From: DATGLE01 sp035294325
Lineage (GTDB): Bacteria; Chloroflexota; Ktedonobacteria; Ktedonobacterales; Ktedonobacteraceae
Reading direction: 5' to 3'
Length of the DNA stretch: 48,435 nt
Assembly (NCBI GenBank): GCA_035294325.1
Contig: DATGLE010000128.1
Coordinates: forward strand, 1-48,435
A program made the position numbers and the translations under genes. Under the pieces are notes generated by a model. The model was given only the letters and a program-made list of their open reading frames with translations, was not told the origin of the DNA and did not search any database. Shown here piece after piece: positions 42,538 through 48,435 of the stretch (positions are counted from its first letter, which is position 1; each line of letters opens with the position of its first letter).

Positions 42538-43698
42538 ATGCTAAATAAGAAGTTAATTGCAGCACGTAAAATGAAAAGATGGACACAAGCGGATCTGGCT
42601 TCTCGACTCAAGGTCACACCTGTCACGATTAGTCGTTGGGAGAATGGAATCCAAGTCCCACAAGCCTACTATGTCCGTCAGCTTTGCCAGCTCTTTGCAG
42701 CTACTGATAGGGACCTCGGCTTCGCACTTTGTCAGGATGTCGCCGTACAGGAATATAGAATGGTTTACGAAGAAATGGATAGATTTTTCACATTTGGAAG
42801 GATCAGAACCGCCGAACTTATTCTCGATGGGGACGGAACTGGGATTTACTTACCAAAGCATATTCACTCGCACTACATTCCAGTTCCGCTAGAGCTTCCC
42901 GAAGAGATCGTGCATCGCAAGGAACAGATAGCTAAAGAGCAAGAAGAGCGCAAGGCTCAAGGCGATTCCTACCAATGGAACGGAGAACGCTACAATCTTT
43001 CCAAGTTCAACATTGGCCGTGATCCTGCCAGTGAAGACATGATCTTGGGTCTGTGGTTTAGACCATCGGATTACTACACGTTTCTAGCGGCATCGGAAGC
43101 TGCACAGGATCAAACTATCCGTGAAAAGTACCTTGCCGATGTCGAGTGGGATGAGGCTGTTCCTGCGTTTGCGCACTCGTTTAGTGTCCTGCTAACTGTT
43201 ATCACCTGCGATGGACAAACAATCCTTGTGCAGAGAGGCAAAGGTATGGGCTGCCGACCTAATGTGTTCGATGTGAGTATTGCCGAAGGACTCTCCAGGC
43301 CCGTTGATCGGAGCGGAAACAGTCAAGCCCCAGACGTTTACCGCTGTGCTGTGCGTGGGCTTGCCGAAGAACTAGGATTACACGAACCCTCCGATTTTGC
43401 GGTTTCAGATATCCTGCTGCTGAGTTTTGCAGTTGACACAGAGTTTTGCATGTGGGGATTGTTCGGGATGGCGAAACTGAAACGCAGCACGCAAGAAGTG
43501 CTTGAAAACCTACGGAGAAGCACAAGAGATCGGTTCGAGCATCGAAGAGTTTTTTCAGTTCCATTTACCCCCGAAGAAATCTGTTCCTTCGTCTTCTCAC
43601 ACGAACCATTCTCCCCTGGGGGGCTGATTTGTCTTTACCATGCGCTTGTGCATGAGTTCGGAACTGAGCGAGTCGATGCCGTTATTGCTTCCTACTGA
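42538..43698 (+). CDS. XRE-type HTH fused to a Nudix-like domain
   Basis: A 386-residue protein. Residues 3-60 form an XRE/Cro HTH (AARKMKRWTQADLASRLKVT, VTISRWENGIQVP). The middle is unassigned. Residues 215-370 resemble a Nudix fold: LLTVITCDGQTILVQRGKG and a degenerate Nudix box, AEGLSRPVDR ... AVRGLAEELGL, where Glu277 and Glu278 of the EExG core remain but the first Glu of REUxEE is Gly. It may sense rather than hydrolyse a nucleotide. In pSAM2 the immunity protein Pif carries a Nudix motif, a possible functional parallel. Low-GC codon use marks it as cargo. Confidence 0.7.
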   Translation: MLNKKLIAARKMKRWTQADLASRLKVTPVTISRWENGIQVPQAYYVRQLCQLFAATDRDLGFALCQDVAVQEYRMVYEEMDRFFTFGRIRTAELILDGDGTGIYLPKHIHSHYIPVPLELPEEIVHRKEQIAKEQEERKAQGDSYQWNGERYNLSKFNIGRDPASEDMILGLWFRPSDYYTFLAASEAAQDQTIREKYLADVEWDEAVPAFAHSFSVLLTVITCDGQTILVQRGKGMGCRPNVFDVSIAEGLSRPVDRSGNSQAPDVYRCAVRGLAEELGLHEPSDFAVSDILLLSFAVDTEFCMWGLFGMAKLKRSTQEVLENLRRSTRDRFEHRRVFSVPFTPEEICSFVFSHEPFSPGGLICLYHALVHEFGTERVDAVIASY

Positions 43699-43775
43699 TT
43701 GGCACTACAAAGGAACTGATCGATCCTCATAAGGTTAATGGATAAGCGTCAGTCGCCGCAGAGCAGCTTTTCTCA

Positions 43776-44618
43776 TCATGGCTGCATATTTATTGTGATG
43801 CAGTGCCGGATAATATCCGAGACACCTTGCCCGTCCCCTTGTGGCGAACAATAATGAACGTGTTGCTTAACTGGCTCGCTAGCGTTTGCTGGCGCTGCTG
43901 CGAAGCCGACTATCTGGAGAAAAGACATATCTCCAATGCTGTCGCCGATGCCTGCCACGTTAGCGAGCCTGACCGATAAACTGCCTTTCAGTACGTCTAC
44001 AAGCCATGCTACACCTGCTGCTTTATCGATGCCAACTGGCGTGATATCGACTGCCGAGGCTGATCTTGTCACCGAAGCATTCAGGTGGTTCTTCGCAAGC
44101 AGCGTTTTAACATGGCTATGGACTCCCTCGACAGTTGCTGGAGGCACAGGATGCAGGCTTAACATGATTTCTTTGCCTGGGACGCGCCTGGCTTCCCCTG
44201 GAAGGATGATTTCCTCGTTAATGCGTTGGCACGCCTGCTCAAACGACGCATGGTTTTCTGGCTCAGAGATGCGCGGATGCCAGGCATACTCTTCATGCAA
44301 GCGAAGTGTAGGAAAATAGAGGCCGCAGCCGTTCTCAAAGATGGCCGGTTTGGTGCCGGCGATAATTTGCGTAATAGCCTCGACAAAAGCATGCTGGCGC
44401 CCGCTGCATGCAGTAATGAAAGGGATCGGGTTATCTTCGCGCGCTAGCTGATTTGCTGTTCTGATCCACTTCAAGGCTTCAAGGTCGTAGGTATGCTCGT
44501 CCAAATTAAGGCACCCTTCAATATCCGAGATAACGAGCTTGATCCTCTTCTCTTCCCTATTGAGGGCCACAGATGCCAGTTCTGCTAATTCTGCGGTTTT
44601 AGTGGTATCCATAAGCAT
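43776..44618 (-). CDS. HAD-superfamily phosphatase (Cof-like)
   Basis: A 280-residue HAD hydrolase. Motif I is VISDIEGCLN (Asp32, with Glu34 in place of the usual second Asp), motif II lies in FITACSGRQ, a Lys in VGIDKAAGVAWLV gives motif III and motif IV is GIGDSIGDMSFL (residues 223-234). The cap between is typical of Cof/sucrose-phosphatase-like enzymes acting on sugar or nucleotide phosphates. It converges on the XRE-Nudix gene, so the pair may form one cargo module. A strong TATAAT (44650-44655) lies upstream of the ATG at 44618. Confidence 0.75.
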   Translation of the reverse strand: MLMDTTKTAELAELASVALNREEKRIKLVISDIEGCLNLDEHTYDLEALKWIRTANQLAREDNPIPFITACSGRQHAFVEAITQIIAGTKPAIFENGCGLYFPTLRLHEEYAWHPRISEPENHASFEQACQRINEEIILPGEARRVPGKEIMLSLHPVPPATVEGVHSHVKTLLAKNHLNASVTRSASAVDITPVGIDKAAGVAWLVDVLKGSLSVRLANVAGIGDSIGDMSFLQIVGFAAAPANASEPVKQHVHYCSPQGDGQGVSDIIRHCITINMQP

Positions 44619-44649
44619 GCAATCCAAACCTTTCCTTGTTGCTCTAACC

Positions 44650-44655
44650 ATTATA
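44650..44655 (-). promoter_or_regulatory. -10 box of the HAD phosphatase gene
   Basis: TATAAT on the minus strand, 32 bases upstream of the start codon. No convincing -35 hexamer is seen at the right distance. Confidence 0.5.
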
Positions 44656-44681
44656 GCAAAGGCGGATATGACATACACGTA

Positions 44682-45452
44682 TTATGCAGCCTGCAAGGAC
44701 GCAACAGGCACGCCCGCCGTCAACCGCCATACGATCTGCTGCTCTGGAGAGAAACGCGGAACGGCATGAACCAGTCGTGCCCCGCGCAGCGTGCGATGCC
44801 ACCGTTGCAAGTGAGCCAGTAAGAGGCAGCGTGCTTTGAGTGCGCGGGCCTGGATCCGCTCCTGAGACTGGTAGAGTTGCTGCATCAACGCATCGATCAT
44901 CACGCCCAGGAGCGCCTGCTGCACGTGGAACACGCTCGGACGCGCAGGGGTTCCCGCGCGCTGTGTATCTCCCCTCTGGTACATGCACGCCTGGAGCGCA
45001 TCGCGCAACTCCTCCTCGGAAACCTCGATGGTCTCCACTGGCGTGATGGCACCGGCTACCAGTTCGGGCCGGGGATATGCAGCAGAGTGCGCCGCTCTGG
45101 CTGCTGGCTCTCTCCTTGTCGCCGGCGCATGTAAGAGCGCCAGAACAGCATCAGCGTCTCGATCCTGGAGCCGCTGATCCCAGGGCTGTGCATGCCGCAG
45201 GGCTTCTTCATCGAGCAGCACTGTGTAGCCCTGCCTGACACGTTCTGGAGTTGCCGCCACACGCGCCAGGTAGAGACCTGCCGAAAGCTCACGCAGAACC
45301 ACAAGGTAACTCAGGCCCTTGCAACTGGCATCACGGCGCAAACTTGAGCGGTCCTGCTCGTCGGTGGGTTCATCCGAGAGCAGCTCCGCCGGGATCACAC
45401 AGGGGACGAGACACCCAATCCGCTCAGAAAAGGGGATAGGCCGCGTGTTCAT
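44682..45452 (-). CDS. Unknown protein, paralogue of the gene at 41070-41852
   Basis: A 256-residue protein, ATG at 45452 after AAAGGAG. It shares with 41070-41852 the N-terminal block (ERIGCLVPCVIPAELLSDEP, DASCKGLSYLVVLRELSAGL, LYLARVAATPE) and the C-terminal block (MIDALMQQLYQSQERIQARA, RCLLLAHLQRWHRTLRGARL, HAVPRFSPEQQIVWRLTAGV). The middle is more Ala/Arg-rich. No known family; the duplication in one element suggests two forms with different partners or alleles from separate acquisitions. Confidence 0.65.
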   Translation of the reverse strand: MNTRPIPFSERIGCLVPCVIPAELLSDEPTDEQDRSSLRRDASCKGLSYLVVLRELSAGLYLARVAATPERVRQGYTVLLDEEALRHAQPWDQRLQDRDADAVLALLHAPATRREPAARAAHSAAYPRPELVAGAITPVETIEVSEEELRDALQACMYQRGDTQRAGTPARPSVFHVQQALLGVMIDALMQQLYQSQERIQARALKARCLLLAHLQRWHRTLRGARLVHAVPRFSPEQQIVWRLTAGVPVASLQAA

Positions 45453-45492
45453 AACACTCTCCTTTCTCTGCACCAGCGCCGAAGCGCCACAT

Positions 45493-46212
45493 TTATGCTT
45501 CTTTCTCGCCGCCATCCTCTGTGGGGCTGGTCAAAATCTTGAGTCGTTTCTGGGCGTCAGGGAGCAGCCTGGTTCGGGCTTCGACCAACCCGCTGCGCGT
45601 TTTTCGGGTCGCGTAGTACCACACCTGAGCATAGCAGGCGGTCAGTTCCTCCAGGTTTTCAAGCAGCTCCTCCGGTTTCTTGGGACTGCGCTCCACCTCG
45701 ATAGCGATGATCTGGCCTTTCAGGCCGAACTCCCCGTCGGGCAGATGGGGAAAGCGCTCCCCTTTGCGATGGACCAGTCCGGCGCGCAGCGAGCGTTCAC
45801 TTTCCCACCGGCCTGCGGGATGGTTCCACTCCAGGATGAGACGCACCTCGTTGATCGCAAACAGGTGCGCCAGGCTCCCTAATGTCGGCACATAGACCTT
45901 GTAGGGCAGATGGAACTGGCGCAGGCCCTGCGCCGTCAGCCACACCCAGGGCGGATCTAGTGCCGTGATTTTGCGCACTTCGACCAGCCTGGCGCTGATC
46001 CAGCGGTTGGCGACCAGCCGCACGGCGCTCATGCTGATCCAGTTCTCGTAGTGCGCGCCCCGTCCAGCCTGCCTGCCGAGCACCGTTTGCAACTGATCGA
46101 AGCGTGCCGCATACTGCTCCCCGATCCACAGCAGCGCATCGATATCGCGTTCAGTGATCTGGACCTGTCCCTTATCGCAGCGCTCTTTGCGCCTGCGTTG
46201 CCCCTCGGCCAT
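45493..46212 (-). CDS. Replication-relaxation family protein
   Basis: A 239-residue protein of the replication-relaxation family found in plasmids and ICEs. A winged-helix N-terminus (ITERDIDALLWIGEQYAARF, WVWLTAQGLRQFHLPYKVYV) precedes a nuclease-like second half (LAHLFAINEVRLILEWNHPA, GQIIAIEVERSPKKPEELLE). ATG at 46212 follows GGAGGAACC. It heads the minus-strand gene row and carries the iteron-like modules upstream. It may process or bind the element's origin; that is inferred from family and place. Confidence 0.75.
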   Translation of the reverse strand: MAEGQRRRKERCDKGQVQITERDIDALLWIGEQYAARFDQLQTVLGRQAGRGAHYENWISMSAVRLVANRWISARLVEVRKITALDPPWVWLTAQGLRQFHLPYKVYVPTLGSLAHLFAINEVRLILEWNHPAGRWESERSLRAGLVHRKGERFPHLPDGEFGLKGQIIAIEVERSPKKPEELLENLEELTACYAQVWYYATRKTRSGLVEARTRLLPDAQKRLKILTSPTEDGGEKEA

Positions 46213-46889
46213 CGTGGTTCCTCCTTTCGGTGGTTGTCCGTGGTACAGAGCGCGGGACACCCTTACTGGTGCTCCGCTCCCACACGACTATCTTTACAGG
46301 CATCACTGTAGCATGGCCTTCCGGTCCACAACCGGAACACATTGGGCACCAAACCGGAACGAAATCAGAACAACCGGGAAGGAAAACTGAACATCCTGGA
46401 AGGAAAACTGAAAACAGCCTCTTTGCAGGTGCTCTCTGCTTTCCATGCCTTGAGAGGAAGATACCCGAGAAGCCCATCACAACACGAGTCACAAAACGCC
46501 CAGTTTTGAGCAGGGGAGAACTCGGTTGATATGTGATGGGTTTTGTGAGAGGGTGCGGTCAGGCGCACTATCCCCACGCGGGCAAAGAAAAAGAGCTGGA
46601 TCGCTCTGCGTAGGGGGTTAGTTGGCAATTCCTCGCCACCAATCAACCCGCTCTACAAGCACACGCAGCGGGCATTCGCTACCGAATTCGGTAGCGAATG
46701 CCCGCCGGTAGGAGGTAGCCGAGGACCTCCCTCAGAACCAGGAGGACAACGCAGTCCAGAAAAGAGGGAAATGCGCAATTTTGCAATGCTTAATCAGCAG
46801 TATTGGATAGAGACCAATTTTCGAGTATACTACTGCTAGATACCACTTCTGTAGGAGGACAGGCTTTTCGGCCAGAAAAGGAGCCGGCA
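46213..46889. repeat. Iteron-like modules and a 38 bp perfect palindrome
   Basis: No gene is supported. GTAGCATGGC (46308-46317) with TCCGGT, and CAGAACAACCGGGAAGGAAA (46366-46385), repeat the modules seen at 26325-26391, followed by diverged copies to about 46415. On the minus strand TGCTACAGT may be an extended -10. At 46668-46705 lies a perfect 38 bp palindrome without loop (GCGGGCATTCGCTACCGAA and its complement). A GGAGGT/ACCTCC pair follows at 46711-46730. Confidence 0.7.
46803..46831 (+). promoter_or_regulatory. Sigma-A type promoter near attR
   Basis: TTGGAT (46803-46808), 17 bases, TATACT (46826-46831), with the start codon of the next gene at 46890. Confidence 0.6.
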
Positions 46890-47294
46890 ATGGACAGCCA
46901 GAAACTCATCCGACTTGTGCTCATCGCCATCCCGATAGCGTTCATCCTTGCCCTGATATGGCACCCGCTCACCCCGCTCCCTTGCCTGCTCATCTTTTAC
47001 CTGAGCATCCTGCTGAGAAGGACCGGCTTTTTCGACACCCTCTTCACGAGGAAGAGGCCGCCCATCCCCTACTATCACCCTCCGCAGCAAGCGGTTCCTA
47101 TCTCCGGCGATCCACCCCCACACGAGGTCGATCAACCTGAACCTCGCTACCACCAGGGCTACCAGGCGCAAGTCCCCTACCGGTCCCCGTTAAAATACGA
47201 GGAGACCATTCAGCCCCCACAGGACGACTCCCAGAACTATGAGCAGCCAAAAGCGCAGTATCCCGAACAGATGCCGCCCATGCCTACCATCTGA
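46890..47294 (+). CDS. Small membrane protein with Pro/Gln-rich tail
   Basis: A 134-residue protein, ATG at 46890 after AAAAGGAG. Two adjacent hydrophobic segments (LVLIAIPIAFILALIWH, LTPLPCLLIFYLSILL) are followed by a basic segment (RRTGFF, TRKRPP) and a tail rich in Pro, Gln, Tyr and Glu that is probably disordered and cytoplasmic. It has its own promoter and faces away from the rest of the element. Function unknown. Confidence 0.6.
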   Translation: MDSQKLIRLVLIAIPIAFILALIWHPLTPLPCLLIFYLSILLRRTGFFDTLFTRKRPPIPYYHPPQQAVPISGDPPPHEVDQPEPRYHQGYQAQVPYRSPLKYEETIQPPQDDSQNYEQPKAQYPEQMPPMPTI

Positions 47295-47639
47295 CGAGGG
47301 AGGTCAACAGCATCTATCCTGGCCTCTCTCAAATTCACTAAAAAGATCGAGAAGTTTCCACCTGCGCAGAGGTGTCGCCGGCCTTTGCCTTCATCTGGCA
47401 ACAGGAGCCGAATGCGCAGAAGTTCCCTACCACCTCCCCCTGCTTATATCGTCCTGGAGTCAGGGCAGGAGGATATCAGGTTGCTGTGAGAACGATAGCA
47501 GGGAGAAGACAGGACGTTGCCTTCCGGTGGAAAACCTGCCAGACAATTCGTCATCCGTACAGGGCCGCCAGAAAGAAATTGCCTGCGTTGACAGTGCATG
47601 CCTGATTCGGTATGCTTGTAACGGAAGGAGGCACGCGAC
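47295..47639. other. Gene-free stretch before attR
   Basis: No gene is visible. GCAGGAGGATATCAGG (about 47465-47480) and GGGAGAAGACAG (about 47501-47512) repeat pieces of 32655-32680. Confidence 0.4.
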
Positions 47640-47852
47640 ATGCTCATTGCTGTCAGTATTGACGGGACCATTGCCCAGGATGAACGCGGGCGGGGCTATG
47701 CCCGCTATCTCAACCGGGTGCCCATCGCCTCGTGCGCCTGCCCGAGCGCCTTCCAGGTGACACTAAATTCGACACCTTACAGGCTCGACCTGGATTATTT
47801 CCTTTTAGAACAAATGGACAAGAATTCCGGCCTCTCTCGCTCGATTGGCTAA
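47640..47852 (+). pseudogene. Truncated HAD-like gene fragment
   Basis: The ATG at 47640 follows GGAAGGAGG. The first 28 residues, MLIAVSIDGTIAQDERGRGY and ARYLNR, match the start of HAD-type hydrolases (usually VDIDGT), but the nucleophile Asp is Ser, and after residue 28 the sequence no longer resembles a HAD protein. It ends at 47852, 35 bases before attR. Probably an inactive remnant. Confidence 0.55.
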
Positions 47853-47886
47853 GTTGAGAAGTTCATCCCCTCTCCCATTACCCTCA

Positions 47887-47906
47887 TAGTACTTTTTTAT
47901 CAAATA
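47887..47906. repeat. attR direct repeat of the integrated element
   Basis: TAGTACTTTTTTATCAAATA, identical to 24309-24328. The preceding CCCTCA also partly matches the left side (CCCACT). Confidence 0.8.
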
Positions 47907-48435
47907 GTCCTGCAAACCTGAAGCTCCGAAAAAAATCTTATACCATCCACCCTTGTATCGATACTCAAGGTATAAGACAAAGCGGCGTCGCTATAGCACC
48001 TTTCAAAACCTATTTTCGGGCGCGACGGGGCAGCGCAACACAGGAGTCCTATCGAAGCGAACCACCGTCGGGGCCGTCCTGGCGGCGGCCCACGCGGATA
48101 TACTATCGGCCCACGCTTCAAATCCGGGGGAAAAATGGACTGGCATGATGCGCTAATTTGCAATACCAGCCTTGTTGCCTTGCTGCCGTGCAGGGCGACC
48201 GCAAGGGTCGCCCCTACACAGCACGGCATGCTAACTCTCCGCGCGGCCACCATGTCATCCTGCGCCAAACATGTCATCCTGAGCGCAAGCGAAGGATCTG
48301 CCCCGAGTGAAACAAGGGGCAGTCTGCCGGGAGCGCCTTCCCTGACCCTCCCTGGTCTGGTGAGCAAGAGACGGACTCGCACATCGCTGCGCTCGTGCGG
48401 GATCCTTCGCTTCGCTCAGGATGACATGGTGGGCC
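47907..48435. repeat. Gene-free right end with dispersed inverted repeats
   Basis: No supported gene. GGGCGACC/GGTCGCCC inside GCCGTGC/GCACGGC forms a hairpin at about 48185-48228. From about 48259 a GTCATCCTGAGCG repeat (GCGAAGGATCTGCC) faces its inverted copy ending at 48428 (GATCCTTCGCTTCGCTCAGG), the same family as 18885-18985. Confidence 0.65.

Larger units (their letters stand above)
24309..47906. mobile_element. 23.6 kb integrative element, AICE-like
   Basis: The block is bounded by a 20 bp direct repeat and carries, from the left end, a tyrosine integrase and an excisionase-like gene, then a replication protein with prim-pol and SF3 helicase domains, an FtsK-like translocase with membrane partner genes, a replication-relaxation protein, a sigma-like regulator and cargo. 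Most genes are on the minus strand. The dispersed palindromes of the host part are absent inside. Integration plus replication plus one FtsK-like motor resembles actinomycete integrative conjugative elements; no VirB-type genes or relaxase were recognised, so transfer ability is inference. Confidence 0.85.

Noticed and set aside
46365..46646. 93-codon minus-strand frame near the iteron-like modules
   Set aside because: Repeated FSFPSR residues come from the repeats; no ribosome site.
47900..48382. 160-codon minus-strand frame after attR
   Set aside because: It is made of dispersed repeats (ALRMTCLAQDDM is a translated GTCATCCTGAGCG repeat) and crosses attR.

Overview
The window looks like a chromosome segment of a GC-rich, probably Ktedonobacteria-like (Chloroflexota) bacterium. 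The evidence is the kind of genes present (stand-alone BTAD regulator, M55 peptidase, DUF503, Eis-like acetyltransferase, heptose enzymes next to MurJ), dense intergenic palindromes and GTCATCCTGAGCG-type dispersed repeats. The taxonomic call is inference. No rRNA, tRNA or CRISPR array was seen.

Bases 1 to about 24,300 are host chromosome. In order they hold: a TetR-EmrB-EmrA drug efflux cluster (1-2982); a small P-loop kinase and a histidine phosphatase (3181-4615); small unknown proteins and an ECF sigma factor (4995-7197); a tandem-repeat array bounded by palindromes (7350-7780); a BTAD regulator and a PcrA/UvrD helicase; a cell-envelope block (murJ, rfaE2, rfaE1, wecG/tagA-like); DUF503; upp; an M55 aminopeptidase; an Eis-like acetyltransferase; an MFS carrier; an orphan radical SAM/HhH protein; and a DJ-1/PfpI protein. 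At least eleven intergenic spaces between 2.2 and 18 kb carry long palindromes. Their 20-28 bp stems differ in sequence but are perfectly or nearly self-complementary, and many share the same small GC hairpins as flanks.

Bases 24,309-47,906 form a 23.6 kb integrated element bounded by a 20 bp direct repeat (TAGTACTTTTTTATCAAATA). From left to right it carries a tyrosine integrase and excisionase; broken or small unknown genes; a Rha-type phage regulator with a frameshift; a 300 bp nested palindrome next to a prim-pol/SF3 helicase replication protein; an FtsK-like translocase with membrane partners; several tiny Cys-rich proteins; a sigma-like protein with three HTH repeats; two paralogous unknown proteins; a replication-relaxation protein; and cargo made of an excisionase-like HTH, an XRE-Nudix protein and a HAD phosphatase. 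Integrase plus autonomous replication plus a single FtsK-like translocase resembles the actinomycete integrative conjugative elements (AICE, pSAM2-like). No relaxase or VirB-type secretion genes were recognised. Several genes in the element are frameshifted, so it may be decaying, or the assembly may contain indel errors.

Beside the left boundary lies a fragment of a DUF262 (GmrSD-type) gene, and the last 500 bp after attR hold only dispersed repeats and no supported gene.
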